Notes: a model not told the origin generated them from the letters alone. A stretch of DNA of 64,000 nucleotides from CAVYUC01 sp963783085 (GCA_963783085.1 CAWAMJ010000021.1:124001-188000), one strand, 5' to 3'. Numbered from the stretch's first letter, positions 36,591 to 47,701 are shown. Translations and numbers: made by a program.

Positions 36591-37529
36591 TTATTTCAGC
36601 AGGTGCGAAATGTACAATCCGAATTCAATACCGATGAAACGCGTTCTGCTTCCTTCTGCAACGGCAAAACTGTTATCGATGTATTGTGCCCGGTAGTTGT
36701 AAACTTCGTGCGAGAGCGGGCTGCCGGCTGGTTTTTCCGGAACATTCCCCCCGATATCAGCAAGTCCCCAGTTGCTTGTGATCCCTGCTTTTAAAATAAC
36801 AACGGTATTTACCGGAATGTAAACTCCCGCGCCGGCAATTACCGAATAGTTGCTCTTTTTCAGGCTGACATCCGATTCCATTTGTTTTGAACTGTAAAAG
36901 CCAAGTTCGGGAATGTCTTCGAGTGTCACTCCCCATTGCTCATAAGTTCCGGAAGTTGAATAGGTTCCGGACGATTTCAGGTTGTCGTTTACCAAATATG
37001 AGTATTTCAGCCCGAGATCAAAATAAAATCCAATTTTGCTGATGTTCGGATTTCCAAATTCAAGAATTAACGGAACTGAAAGGTACAATGGGCTTGTTTT
37101 CTGTTCCACGTTGTTAAGGGTCAGGTTTTCAAGGTACGGATCGTTGTCCACATCTCTGAATTGTGTTGAAGGTATGGTTCCGTCGGCTAAAAAAGTGCTT
37201 GTATAACCCGATAAACCAATACCGGTTTTAAATTTGAACCACGGGCTTAGCGATTGAAAATAACCGGCAGTGAACAAATAACCAAAACCGCCGTCAAAAC
37301 CTGAAATATCGGAATTGAGGTTATTATTGTTAATTTTTGAAAATCCGGGCGCCACGTCTACGTAAAAGCCCCATGCCGGATAAATAAAATTGCTTTTCAG
37401 ATTCAACCGTGAAGCGGATGCTATAAAAGTATTATCAGCGGAACCCTGCCTTTTTATGGTAACCGGTTCTGCTGCATGTAACAGGTTTACAGCAACTAAA
37501 AGACAAATTAAAACGGCTGTATTCTTCAT
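36591..37529 (-). CDS. Outer-membrane beta-barrel protein (PorT-like)
   Basis: About 312 residues from the ATG at 37529, which gives a clean signal peptide (ICLLVAVNLLHAAEP); the longer ORF from 37625 adds a hydrophilic lead. Alternating strands with aromatic girdles follow (FIYPAWGFYVDVAPGF, GFGYLFTAGYFQSLSPWFKF, TRFIGIEFGLYISHLLK) and the last residues fit a barrel C-terminus. This is a general outer-membrane barrel; ligand unknown. It is directly downstream of the large T9SS gene on the same strand (109-base gap). Confidence 0.8.
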   Translation of the reverse strand: MKNTAVLICLLVAVNLLHAAEPVTIKRQGSADNTFIASASRLNLKSNFIYPAWGFYVDVAPGFSKINNNNLNSDISGFDGGFGYLFTAGYFQSLSPWFKFKTGIGLSGYTSTFLADGTIPSTQFRDVDNDPYLENLTLNNVEQKTSPLYLSVPLILEFGNPNISKIGFYFDLGLKYSYLVNDNLKSSGTYSTSGTYEQWGVTLEDIPELGFYSSKQMESDVSLKKSNYSVIAGAGVYIPVNTVVILKAGITSNWGLADIGGNVPEKPAGSPLSHEVYNYRAQYIDNSFAVAEGSRTRFIGIEFGLYISHLLK

Positions 37530-37637
37530 AATATTCGGTGTTTTGTCGTATTGGTTTTTTTTGTGTATAATTTTTTTTCCATTGCATTCATAACCCGGAA
37601 TATGTAACGATGGTGTTTTTATCAATTGTGGGAAACA

Positions 37638-40600
37638 TCATCTTGAAATCAATAGTTTTTTAGAATCCACCAATCCCAGTTCATTAAAAATGGCCACGGA
37701 ATAAAGTCCCGGTGCAAACCTGCCTGTATTGAAAGTTTCCGTTGTTTTACCAATGTTTTTTGATACCACGCACGAGCCGTTAACGGAGAAAATTTTCACC
37801 GTTAATTGTAAAGAATTTTTAACGAGGTCGGGGTTCAGCGAGAGGTAAAGTTTTTCATCGGCCGGATTTGGATATATGATAAATAAATCCATTTTTTCCG
37901 AATTGAAAAACGAATCGGTTCCAGAAATTTTACCACTGCTTAAATTGCCGGAATAGTTGTAACCAAAAATTGCTTTGCATCCGCCTTCTGTTTCCACTTG
38001 CACTGAAAATACATTTTCATCTTTTCGGTTTCCGGCAGGAATATAATAGTATTGTTTGTTCGCGCCTGCAATTGGTGTATCATTGAGGTACCACTGGTAG
38101 TTAAAAGAACTTTCAGTAAAAACCAACACCGAGACGTTGCTTTCCGGTTTGCCCAAAACCTCGTTATCCATGTTTATTAAATCTTCACCTTTTTGAATGG
38201 AAAGTGTGACGGCCGTTCTTTGCGGGCTCGCACAGCCGGAATTTACATCCTGCGATTCGGCATAATAAGTTATAGTACCAATCGTATCCAGCTCGGGCGA
38301 AGGAACAATATTTCCTCCGGCTGGTTGGTCGAACCAAACCACTTCAGCATTTGCATCGGGTGCGGATGCTTCAGCCACGAGTACCTGTAATTCATCCTGA
38401 TAGCATACGCTGAGGTCGCCTCCGCTGACAGGCGGCGCGGGCACCGGCAAAGGATTTGCCGTAAATGAAGCAGCCTGGCCTACACAGCCATCCGATTGCA
38501 TATGAATTGTGTAACCGCCGGCATCCGTCAGAAAAGTGCTGCCGCCTTGAATGCTGTCCGGCTGATTTTCACCTTCCCAAACCAACCAGAAATTATCATC
38601 GTAATTTTTGACTTTAACTACCGTACCTCCACAACTGTCCAGCACATTTACAGTTGGTTTTGGCGGAATGGTATAAGGTGTTGCCGTTACCGTGGCGTTG
38701 CTGGTGCAACCATTGCGATCGAGGGTTAACTTGTAAACTCCTCCGTCGGTTACTGTTATTGTTTTGCCGGTTTCTCCGGTATTCCACAACAATGCGGCAC
38801 TGGTATCGTAAGCTGTTGCCGTTAAAACTGATTTGCCACAGAAATTTTCAACTGCAATTGTCGGAGGTTCAGGTGCATTCGGATCGGTTAACGTTGCATT
38901 TACACCATTGGCAGAGGTACATTCGTTCAGCGTGATGTTGATGTTGTTGTACGTCCCCGCCAAAGCTGAAACAGTTGCTGTGCCACTCGAAACAGAGACG
39001 TCCCGGAACATACCCCCGTCATAATAAATATTGTAAACACCATTTGGAACGCCTGTGAACGTAAATTTCAGCGAACCTTTTTTCTGGCATTCTTCAGGAT
39101 TTTTTTCTGTAACAGCAATCACTGGTGCAGTTTTAGGGTTTGCCTTCTTTGTTGTTGCTTCGCTTGAACAGCCATTCAGTTTTTGAGACAGTGAATAATT
39201 ACCCGCCTCAGTTACCTCGATAGTTTTCGAAGATTCGCCGGTGCTCCATTCCAGTGTTGCGTTTTGTTCAATATCAGTTGCAGTTAAAGTTGAAGTTTTG
39301 TCGCAGTTGTCTACCACCGTAAAATCCGGTGCGGGAGGTATGCTTTTAGGTGCGGCTACAGCTACGGCTGCATTGCTGGTACAGCCATTCAGGGTTTGGG
39401 TCGCCTGGTATGTTCCCGCTTCTTTCACTGTTATTGTTTTAGTAGTGGCGCCGGTATTCCATTCCAGAGTTGCATCAGGATTAAAACTACTGATTGTCAG
39501 TACAGATTCCCCACAATTATTTTCAACTGTAACTTTTGGCGCAGCGGGGGCATTAGGGTCTTTCAGCGACGCATTTACACCATTATCAGATGTGCAGTCG
39601 TTAACGGTAATCGTTAAATTTTGATAGGAACCGGACTTTGCCGAAACATTTGCTGCATTATTTTTTACTGAAACGCGTTTAAAACTTCCACCGTCATATG
39701 CAATATCATAAGTACCATTCGGCACACCCGTGAAGGTAAAATCGAGCGATCCGTTCTCGCCGCAATTTACCGGGTCATTTTCAGAAACTGCCAGGGTAGG
39801 TTTCGTTTTTGGCGCCGCTGTTTTTGTTGTAACAGCACTTTTGCACCCGTCAACAATTTGGCTCAGCGAATAGCTTCCTGCCGTGCTAATTGTTACGATT
39901 CTCGTAGATGCGCCGTTACTCCATTCAAGTGTAGCGCCGTTCTCATAATCAGTGGCGGTTAGAACCGATGTTCCGTCACAATTGTTGGTAACAGAGAAAT
40001 CGGGGGCATCAGGAATTGGTTTTGGATTGGCCAACACAGTTGCAGCGCTGCTGGTGCATCCGCTTAACGTTTGCGTAACCGAATAGGTTTTTGAATCGGT
40101 GACAGTAATGCTTTCGCCGGTACCACCAGTACTCCAGTTTAATTTGGCGCCCTGTTCGTACTGTGTTGCTGTTAACACCGATTCCCCGCAATTATTTTGA
40201 ACCTTAACCACCGGTGCATCCGGCGCATTCGGATCAAAAAGCGAAACATCCACGCCATTTTCCGATGCACAACCTCCTACAGAAATGGTGAGATTGTTGT
40301 AAATTCCGGCGCCGGCAGCCACTGTGGCTTTGTTGCCCGATACCGTAACTGCCGAAAAACTTCCGGCATCATAATAAATGGTGTATGTGCCATCGGGTAC
40401 ACCGGAAAACGTAAAGTCGATTGAGCCTTCTCCCTGACAAACTTCAGGATTTTTACCCTTCGCTGCAATGGTTGGTATTGCTTTCGGCGTTGCCTTTACG
40501 GTTGCTGCAATGCTTGTGCATCCGCCCAGAGTTTGTGTTACACTGTAATTTCCGGTTTCGGTAACTGTTATGCTTTCCCCGGTATCGCCGGTGCTCCATT

Positions 40601-42287
40601 CCAATGTAGCATTTTCATTGTAGTTTGTTGCAGTTAAAGTTGAAGAACCGCAGCCATTTTCAACAGTAACATTCGGAGCGTTTGGCGGATTGGGATCGGA
40701 GAGCGACGCATGAATCCCCGCGGCTGATGTACAACCGTTTGCTGTAATTTTTAAATTCCGGTATGAACCGGTGGATGCATCAACTGTTGCCGAATTGTTG
40801 GAAACGTTAACTCCGGTAAATTCACCGCCGTCATAAGCAATTGTATATGTTCCGTTTGGAACGCCTGTAAACGTAAAACTGATTGTTCCTGTTCCGCCGC
40901 AAACCTCAGGGTCGTTTACAGAAACTTCAATTTTTGGGATTTCTTTGGGCGAGGCGGTTGCTGTTGCTGCTTCGCTGGTACAACCGTTTAAAGTTTGGGT
41001 AACTGAATAAGTATTGGCCTCGGTAACCGTAATCGATTTGGTGGTTTCACCGGTGCTCCAGTTTAACTGCCCGGAGTAACCGGAAGCTGTTAAGATCGAC
41101 TCGCCGCATTGATTATCTACAGAGATTTTTGGGGTTGGCGGCGGATTTGGATCCGACAGCGAAATATTTATACCATCGGGCGAAGTACATCCGTCGATGG
41201 TAATTTTCAGATTGTTATAGGCGCCTGCCGGTGTTAGTACAATGGCTTTACTGTCGGCAACCAAAACACCGGTAAAATTTCCTGCGTCATAATTAATGGT
41301 ATAAAATCCGTTTGGAACATTCGTAAACGTAAAATTCAAAGTTCCCAGTCCCTGGCAAACCAGTGGATCGCTTCCCTGAACCGTTAACGACGGCGTCAGT
41401 CTTGGCGATGCCGTTACAACCGCTTCATTGCTGGTACAGCCGTTTATGGTTTGTGTAACGCTGTAATCTCCTTCTTCAGTAACAGTAATTGTTTCCGTAG
41501 TTTCCCCGGTATTCCATAATAAATCTCCTGTATAATTTGAAGCAGTTAATATCGACTCGCCACATCTGTTTTCGATGGCAACAGTGGGTTGGTTTGGTGC
41601 ATTGGGTTCTGAAATTGTGGCGCTGGTGCCGTTTTCCGAGGAACAACCGCTTACTTCAATCCGAAGGTTACTGTACCTGCCGGCATCCGCCTGAACCGTT
41701 GCAGCATTGCCTGAAACAGCGACATTTGTAAAATTTCCCCCGTCATAAAAAATGGTATAATTTCCGTCGGGAACATCGGTGAACGTAAAATCGAGCGTAC
41801 CCAATTCTCCGCAGTTTTGCGGGTTCGTTCTGGTTACCGCCAGCGTAGGCGATACAATTGTAATTGTAATTTCATTGCTTGGAAAAATATCGTTACACCC
41901 TTTGAAATCAACAAGCCTGCGGAAAGAAGTAGTTTCTGTTAAGTTAAAAGCTGTATAGTCTTTATTGGACGCACCGGAGATATCTTGCCATACGCCTGTG
42001 GTATTTCGTTGCCACCGGAAAGTTGAATCCCGATTGGGTGTTACGTCAGGTTCTGAACCTGTAAAACTCACCGTTTCGCCACTGCAAACCATATTTTCCG
42101 ACGTTGTAGAGATGGAATTGTTATCGACTGCGACCGGACAATTGTCCTGGGCGCCTTCTGAAAAAATATCGTTAAACAACAGGTTGTTTTCTTTATCTTT
42201 TAATTCTGAAGTGGAATGATTTGCAAAACCGATATTCCATGCCAAAATCAGAAAAACAAGAACAGAAAAGCCAGATTTAGGATTCAT
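37638..42287 (-). CDS. Large modular repeat protein with T9SS C-terminal sorting domain
   Basis: 1549 residues with signal peptide. After a lead-in (VCSGETVSFTGSEPD, Ig-like) there are six A modules (each with FTFTGVPNGTYTIAYDGG or a variant, then a cysteine-bearing NLKITANGCTS segment) and nine B modules (LEWSTGDTGESITVT, then YSVTQTLGGCTS). Two B modules lack an A partner. The end matches a type A sorting domain (YPNPADEKLYLSLNPDL, GLYSVAIFNELG), so it should be exported by the type IX system and held at the cell surface. The repeats resemble adhesin or SprB-like modules, so adhesion is likely but untested. Confidence 0.9.
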   Translation of the reverse strand: MNPKSGFSVLVFLILAWNIGFANHSTSELKDKENNLLFNDIFSEGAQDNCPVAVDNNSISTTSENMVCSGETVSFTGSEPDVTPNRDSTFRWQRNTTGVWQDISGASNKDYTAFNLTETTSFRRLVDFKGCNDIFPSNEITITIVSPTLAVTRTNPQNCGELGTLDFTFTDVPDGNYTIFYDGGNFTNVAVSGNAATVQADAGRYSNLRIEVSGCSSENGTSATISEPNAPNQPTVAIENRCGESILTASNYTGDLLWNTGETTETITVTEEGDYSVTQTINGCTSNEAVVTASPRLTPSLTVQGSDPLVCQGLGTLNFTFTNVPNGFYTINYDAGNFTGVLVADSKAIVLTPAGAYNNLKITIDGCTSPDGINISLSDPNPPPTPKISVDNQCGESILTASGYSGQLNWSTGETTKSITVTEANTYSVTQTLNGCTSEAATATASPKEIPKIEVSVNDPEVCGGTGTISFTFTGVPNGTYTIAYDGGEFTGVNVSNNSATVDASTGSYRNLKITANGCTSAAGIHASLSDPNPPNAPNVTVENGCGSSTLTATNYNENATLEWSTGDTGESITVTETGNYSVTQTLGGCTSIAATVKATPKAIPTIAAKGKNPEVCQGEGSIDFTFSGVPDGTYTIYYDAGSFSAVTVSGNKATVAAGAGIYNNLTISVGGCASENGVDVSLFDPNAPDAPVVKVQNNCGESVLTATQYEQGAKLNWSTGGTGESITVTDSKTYSVTQTLSGCTSSAATVLANPKPIPDAPDFSVTNNCDGTSVLTATDYENGATLEWSNGASTRIVTISTAGSYSLSQIVDGCKSAVTTKTAAPKTKPTLAVSENDPVNCGENGSLDFTFTGVPNGTYDIAYDGGSFKRVSVKNNAANVSAKSGSYQNLTITVNDCTSDNGVNASLKDPNAPAAPKVTVENNCGESVLTISSFNPDATLEWNTGATTKTITVKEAGTYQATQTLNGCTSNAAVAVAAPKSIPPAPDFTVVDNCDKTSTLTATDIEQNATLEWSTGESSKTIEVTEAGNYSLSQKLNGCSSEATTKKANPKTAPVIAVTEKNPEECQKKGSLKFTFTGVPNGVYNIYYDGGMFRDVSVSSGTATVSALAGTYNNINITLNECTSANGVNATLTDPNAPEPPTIAVENFCGKSVLTATAYDTSAALLWNTGETGKTITVTDGGVYKLTLDRNGCTSNATVTATPYTIPPKPTVNVLDSCGGTVVKVKNYDDNFWLVWEGENQPDSIQGGSTFLTDAGGYTIHMQSDGCVGQAASFTANPLPVPAPPVSGGDLSVCYQDELQVLVAEASAPDANAEVVWFDQPAGGNIVPSPELDTIGTITYYAESQDVNSGCASPQRTAVTLSIQKGEDLINMDNEVLGKPESNVSVLVFTESSFNYQWYLNDTPIAGANKQYYYIPAGNRKDENVFSVQVETEGGCKAIFGYNYSGNLSSGKISGTDSFFNSEKMDLFIIYPNPADEKLYLSLNPDLVKNSLQLTVKIFSVNGSCVVSKNIGKTTETFNTGRFAPGLYSVAIFNELGLVDSKKLLISR

Positions 42288-42612
42288 ACTTTTGTATTTT
42301 TTTTGTAATTATTCCAATCAATCATTAAATATACGACGTTATCTACTCATATAAAATACATCCGGCTATTCTCTGAAGCGATACATTCTTGTTTTCGACT
42401 GTAAAAATCAAAAAGACGAAAACCGGTTGGAATTTTTTCTTGTATGGGAAAAATTAAATTCCAGGATTATGTTTCTGAAACCTCACTTCAAAAGATAGCA
42501 GCCTGTTTTGCATAACATCAAAACAAGATTAACTGATTTGAAAGGTCATTTGTTTATGGAATTTCGGGGAACAAACATCAGATAACTGATAAAAAGGATT
42601 TTCGGTTCGGAA
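42288..42612. other. Non-coding interval, no feature recognised
   Basis: 325 bases between the large T9SS gene and the next minus-strand gene. It contains no convincing ORF, hairpin or exact TAnnTTTG motif, although the promoter of the T9SS gene should lie near its left end. Confidence 0.5.
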
Positions 42613-43590
42613 TTATTTTCCGAAGATATAGATGATTGACAGTTGCTGTTGCTGATCCAGGTCGTTCCAGTCGATTACGTGAAAGGACAAATTGAACCGT
42701 CCGCGAACATTTCCGTGATTAATAAAATACCAGATAACATCGGTCCGCCAATAATTTTTTACGCGGTAGAAACGGTCGCCACAAGCAAATTTGTGGCTGC
42801 CACCGGTACTTAATACTGATTTAACGCCATAGTTTTTATACCGTCCGTTCGCTTCTGCAAAAAAACTGTTGCTGGTTTGAAAGCCCTCTGTTACACTGCG
42901 CTCACGAAAAGAGGAACTTAAAATACCTGCTTTGATTTCGGCGGCCAAGACGGTATTTTCAAGAGTGCGAAACCCTCCCTGCAATGCAAATCCCATATAA
43001 TCTTTTATGTGGTCGCCCGGAATATCAATGGCAGGCCCCGCATCGTGAAAAAGCAGCAAATAATTCTGAAAAAACAGGTTTTTATGAAAAACTTCCCCCG
43101 ACATGCCTGCCATAAAATTTTCGCGTTTTACGTCGGTCTGGCGGCTAACCCAATCCACAAAACCATTTTGTATGCCCCAATCCCAGTGCACTTCGCCAAA
43201 CATTCCTTCAATGTTCGGACGGTAATACAACAAGGTGTCGGTGAGCATCGCCAGCGGAAAATCAATTTTTCCCCTTCTTGGAAATGCGCCAAATAAAAAT
43301 TCTTTCCGGTTGTCGGCGAATTGATAATATAAGGTGAGTTTTGGTTTGTGGAAATCGATGTCACTGCCAAATTCCAGTAATTGGCTTAATCCGGCACGGA
43401 TGCGGTGGTTGTCAGTTTCAATGCCAATTTCAAATGCTCCGCGGCTTCCTAAAATGGTTTGCGACAATGCTTTCCCGCTGAAATATTCACGGTTATCGCC
43501 AATGCCTTCGAACAAGACCTTGTATTCAAAATTTTGCGATTTTACTACAATGGCTGTAAAAAGTAAGAATATACTAACAAGTTGTTTCAT
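42613..43590 (-). CDS. Outer-membrane beta-barrel protein, unrecognised
   Basis: 325 residues with a signal peptide ending VVKSQN. Regular amphipathic strands run throughout (AFEIGIETDNHRIRAGLSQ, PKLTLYYQFADNRKEFLFG, RGRFNLSFHVIDW, LSIIYIFGK), ending in a C-terminal strand with a penultimate Gly-Lys, consistent with a 14- to 18-stranded barrel. No family name could be given. It is a single-gene unit. Confidence 0.7.
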   Translation of the reverse strand: MKQLVSIFLLFTAIVVKSQNFEYKVLFEGIGDNREYFSGKALSQTILGSRGAFEIGIETDNHRIRAGLSQLLEFGSDIDFHKPKLTLYYQFADNRKEFLFGAFPRRGKIDFPLAMLTDTLLYYRPNIEGMFGEVHWDWGIQNGFVDWVSRQTDVKRENFMAGMSGEVFHKNLFFQNYLLLFHDAGPAIDIPGDHIKDYMGFALQGGFRTLENTVLAAEIKAGILSSSFRERSVTEGFQTSNSFFAEANGRYKNYGVKSVLSTGGSHKFACGDRFYRVKNYWRTDVIWYFINHGNVRGRFNLSFHVIDWNDLDQQQQLSIIYIFGK

Positions 43591-43709
43591 TCAGGTAAGT
43601 TTTTCAGGGTGCCAAAGTACGAAAACGGCGAAAAAAATTCCGGTAAATTTAAAAACATTTCGGATGAAATACGGACTTTACCACCTTCTCAGTGAACTGT
43701 CGGTGGTTT

Positions 43710-44522
43710 TCAGTCACACAAAACATAATTATCCCGGCGTGGATTAACATATAAAACCGGTATTTCGCCGGCCATTTTTATCAGTTTTCTTTCCGGCAAG
43801 CCAATGAGTAAATCGAGCGGCGTTATGGCGGAACTTCCCAAAACAACAAACAAATTACTTCCGGATGAATGGGCAAAATCCAGCGCTTCGAATGCATTTC
43901 GCCAACTCGAGCGCTGACCTTTGTAAATTTTGTGGTTGATGTTGAATTTTTGCAAAAGTTTTTTGGTTAGTACAACATTTTTAGCCACCTCTCTTTCGTT
44001 GGTTTTATTTTTTTCGCGAGCCGCCACCACAACCGTTTCTGCCTGGTTGAACCGTCCGAAATAGGTGGTCCACAAAGCGCTGTCGCTGGTTTCTTTCCGC
44101 AGATCAACCGGTAGTACTGTTTTGTTAAAACCCGATATTTCGCCGTCCGTGTTTACAAATAAAAACGGCACCGGTGTTTTGGTGGCAGCTCTCGAAAATG
44201 TTTTAAAAGCAGACGATAATGCAACAAGAATTATTGCTTCATAATCGTCGGCAAGAAGCTGGGGCAGGTCAGACACCGGTTCAGAAGTAAGCAGAACGGA
44301 CAACTTCAAACCGCGGCTTTCTTTATTTGCAGTTGTTACATAGTTTTGAAGGACCGACCTGAATAGTTCATGGTTTTTCTTCTTTTTCCGCGGATAATTA
44401 TAAACGAGGCACAACTCCTTTTTAAAGATGGAGGCAATTTTTATTCCGTTAAAAATTAGCTTTTTATCATCGTCGCTCAGTGTCGTCAGTACAATAATCT
44501 TCTGTTCTTTTTGTTGCTTCAT
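43710..44522 (-). CDS. Universal stress protein, tandem Usp domains
   Basis: 270 residues, cytoplasmic. Two Usp-like halves: the first begins KIIVLTTLSDDDKKLIFNG, the second NKTVLPVDLRKETSDSALW and ends in VVLGSSAITPLDLLIGLPER with the Gly-rich nucleotide-binding loop region, then EIPVLYVNP. Tandem Usp proteins bind ATP or AMP and help in survival under stress. The typical G-2X-G-9X-G(S/T) motif is only partly preserved. The inverted-repeat copy B begins 57 bases upstream of its start. Confidence 0.75.
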   Translation of the reverse strand: MKQQKEQKIIVLTTLSDDDKKLIFNGIKIASIFKKELCLVYNYPRKKKKNHELFRSVLQNYVTTANKESRGLKLSVLLTSEPVSDLPQLLADDYEAIILVALSSAFKTFSRAATKTPVPFLFVNTDGEISGFNKTVLPVDLRKETSDSALWTTYFGRFNQAETVVVAAREKNKTNEREVAKNVVLTKKLLQKFNINHKIYKGQRSSWRNAFEALDFAHSSGSNLFVVLGSSAITPLDLLIGLPERKLIKMAGEIPVLYVNPRRDNYVLCD

Positions 44523-44578
44523 TGGTCAATTTTGGTCAAAAATAGAGAATTGCGCGAAGTTATTAAAATTGGAATTAT

Positions 44579-44719
44579 GAGTCTGCTCCGAAAAGTCTGA
44601 GTTCATTGATTTTCAACTTTTTTACCCTAACCCCTAATGGGAAACTTGCTGAAAATCAATGAATTCATCAAAATCCCCTTGAGGGGATTTAGGGGTTTTT
44701 GACTTTTCGGAGTGGACTC
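44579..44719 (+). mobile_element. MITE-like inverted-repeat element, copy B
   Basis: About 141 bases with the same terminal inverted repeats as copy A and in opposite orientation, about 90% similar by eye. A CCCCTTGAGGGGATTTAGGG hairpin-like portion lies inside. It sits between two divergent genes, where it could influence either promoter. Confidence 0.75.
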
Positions 44720-44825
44720 CATTATGCATGGTTTTATTGGTTTTTGGCTTCCCGATGTATAAATAAAAAATGTCAGTGGCGATTGGTGTTAAAATGGCTA
44801 ATTTTACTGCGGTAAAATAAAATAC

Positions 44826-46911
44826 ATGGTGAACCAACAGCTTTTGCAACCCGAAAGTATTGCGGTAATCGGGGCTTCGAACAACATTTCGAAACCGGGC
44901 GGCAAACTATTAAAAAATTTAATTGATAATAATTTCAGGGGAAAACTTTACGCGGTAAATCCAAACGAAACGTCGGTGCAGGGAATTCCGGCTTTTTCTT
45001 CGGCAGACGAACTTCCTTCTGTCGATTTGGCGGTGCTTGCCATTCCCGCAAAATTTTGTCCCGGAACGATTAAAATTCTGGCGGAACAAAACGATACAAA
45101 AGCTTTTATCGTGGTATCCGCGGGTTTCGGCGAAATGAATGACGAAGGTAAAAAGCTGGAGAAGGAGATGGCTGAAATTGTAACGAAAAACAACGGTTGT
45201 TTAATCGGGCCGAATTGTATTGGGGTGATGACGCCGCACCACGTCAGCGTTTTTACCACGCCCGTTCCGAAATTGACGCCCGATGGTTGCGATTTTATCT
45301 CGGGCTCTGGCGCTACAGCAGTTTTTATAATCGAATCAGGTATTCCCAAGGGATTGCGGTTTGCGAACGTTTTTTCAGTGGGGAACAGCGCGCAAACCGG
45401 CGTTGAAGATGTGCTGGAGTATCTTGATGAAAATTATGTGGAAGGTGCAGGTTCGAAGGTAAAACTATTGTATATCGAGCACATCGGAAATCCGGATAAA
45501 CTGTTGTTTCATGCCTCGTCACTGATTAAAAAGGGATGCAAAATTGCCGCTATTAAAGCCGGAAGTTCGTCGGCCGGCCGCCGTGCAGCCTCTTCGCATA
45601 CCGGCGCACTCGCCAGTTCCGACGCCGCTGTGGATGCGCTATTCCGGAAAGCCGGAATCATTCGCTGTTACGGCCGGGAAGAATTGACTACCGTGGCGTG
45701 CGTGTTTATGTGCAAAGAACTGAAAGGCAAAAAACTGGCCATTATCACGCATGCCGGCGGTCCGGGGGTAATGCTTACCGATGCGCTGGAAAGTGGTGGT
45801 TTAAAAATTCCCAGGATTGAAGATTCGCCGGCGAAAACCGAAGCTTAAAGAAAAACTGTTTCCCGGTTCATCCGTTGAAAATCCTATCGATTTTTTGGCA
45901 ACCGGAACTGCTGAGCAACTGGGGGAAATTGTGGATGCCTGTGAAAAGGATTTCGACGTGGACGGAATGGCTGTAATTTTCGGGAGCCCGGGCTTGTTTC
46001 CCATTCGCGATGTGTATGATGTGCTGGATAAAAAAATGCAGGTTTGCAGCAAACCGGTGTACCCCATTTTACCATCGATAATTAATGTGAAAGAAGATGT
46101 TTCACGGTTTCTTTCGCAGGGAAATGTGAATTTTCCCGACGAAGTTCTTCTTGGCCGGGCGCTTACAAAAGTGATGAATTTACCCGTCCCGGCTCCGGCG
46201 GAAGTTTTTCCGGAAGGAATCAACTTTGGCGAAATCCGGAGAATCATTGAAAATGCTGAAAACGGTTATCAACCGCCGGAAATTATTCACCGGTTATTCG
46301 ATGCTGCCGGAATCTCGTTCGTGAAAGAAATTGTAGTTCAAACCGAACCGGAGGCAGTGCTGGCTGCCACGAATATTGGTTTTCCCGTGGTGATGAAAGT
46401 GGTTGGGCCGGTACATAAAACCGATGTCGGAGGCGTAGTTTTAAATGTGCGAAATGTTACCGACGTCAGAAAAGAATTTCATTATTTGAATGGAATCGAT
46501 GGGGCAGAAGGAGTATTAATCGCTCAAATGGCATCGGGCACTGAGCTTTTTTTGGGCGCAACCTACGAACAGGATTTCGGTCATGTTGTTTTATGTGGCA
46601 TGGGTGGAATTTATGTGGAAGTGCTGCAGGATGTTTCTTCAGGGCTGGCGCCATTGTCGCACAACGAAGCAAAATTGATGATTAAACAGTTAAAATCCTA
46701 CAAAATTCTGAAAGGGTACCGGAAGCAGCCGGGTGTTAACATTGAAAAGTTTGCCGACATTATTGTGCGACTTTCCAGCCTGCTGCGTTTTGCTACCGAA
46801 ATTAAAGAGTTGGACATAAATCCGTTGCTCGGAAATGAACGGGAAATTTTGGCTGTGGACGCGCGGGTTAGAATTGAAACAGCCCCATTCCGGACTTCTT
46901 CCGAAAGTTGA
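44826..46911 (+). CDS. Acyl-CoA synthetase (NDP-forming, acetate-CoA ligase type), one frameshift
   Basis: The two parts make one alpha-beta fused enzyme of about 695 residues. Part one has the CoA-binding fold (PESIAVIGASNNISKPGG) and the phosphohistidine region (AASSHTGALASSD). Part two has the ATP-grasp domain (FPVVMKVVGPVHKTDVGG, ELDINPLLG). The first frame stops at 45848; removing one A from the AAAA at 45834-45837 joins IEDSPAKPKLKEKL smoothly. The enzyme converts acyl-CoA, ADP and phosphate to acid, CoA and ATP (or reverse), useful for fermentative energy gain. If the frameshift is real, it is inactive. Confidence 0.88.
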
Positions 46912-46960
46912 AGCAATTGTACCCTAAAATTCATAAAATGAAACTCTTAAATAACAAATC

Positions 46961-47701
46961 ATGAATAACAAAAACAAATTCTACACATCAATTTCCAACT
47001 ATTATTCTGAAATATTTCCATACAAGCCGTTACAACTGCAGTTCGTAAAAAAGCGCCTGGGCCGCTTTGAAAACAAAAGCATTCTCGACGTTGGCTGTGC
47101 CACCGGCGAACTGGCTTTTCATCTGGCACAGGAAAGAGCTAATGTCACCGGAATCGATTTAAACGAAGATTTGCTGAAAAAAGCCACGGAAGAAAAACAA
47201 CATCCGGATTTGCGCTTTAAAAAAGGCAATATGTTGAACATTGCCAACGATTTTCAGCCGAACGGTTTTGATGCTGTCCTTTGCTTCGGAAATACACTGG
47301 TGCATTTGCCCGATTTGCAGTCCATCGAAAAAATGTTCAAAGGGGTTTTTGAAACGCTGAAACCGGGCGGAAAATTTTTGCTGCAAATCCTGAACTACGA
47401 TTACATTCTGGACGAAAAGGTTTCGGAACTTCCGCTGATTGAAACTGAAAATATAAAGTTTATCAGAAAGTACATTTTCAGCGACGAAAGCCGGCACGTA
47501 TCTTTTCAAACCGAACTTCACCTGAAAAAAATAGGGCAGGTGATAACCAATGAAACTAAACTCCTGGCCTTAAAAAGCAGCGAACTGTTGCACTTGTTAA
47601 CCGGCGCCGGATTTACAAATATCCAGTTTTTTGCGAATTTTAAAGAGGAAACGTTTGGTGGGAAACATCTTCCGCTGGTGGCATGTGCTGAAAAAAAGTA
47701 A
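46961..47701 (+). CDS. Class I SAM-dependent methyltransferase
   Basis: 246 residues. Motif I is ILDVGCATGELAFHLA (about 40-55), the acidic motif II is GIDLNEDLL, and the FDAVLCFGNTLVHLPD region forms the substrate side. The N-terminal lead is short and there is no specificity domain. Its acceptor (small molecule or other) is unknown. It lies 49 bases downstream of the acyl-CoA synthetase and 51 before the serine hydrolase, so all three may share a transcript. Confidence 0.88.
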   Translation: MNNKNKFYTSISNYYSEIFPYKPLQLQFVKKRLGRFENKSILDVGCATGELAFHLAQERANVTGIDLNEDLLKKATEEKQHPDLRFKKGNMLNIANDFQPNGFDAVLCFGNTLVHLPDLQSIEKMFKGVFETLKPGGKFLLQILNYDYILDEKVSELPLIETENIKFIRKYIFSDESRHVSFQTELHLKKIGQVITNETKLLALKSSELLHLLTGAGFTNIQFFANFKEETFGGKHLPLVACAEKK

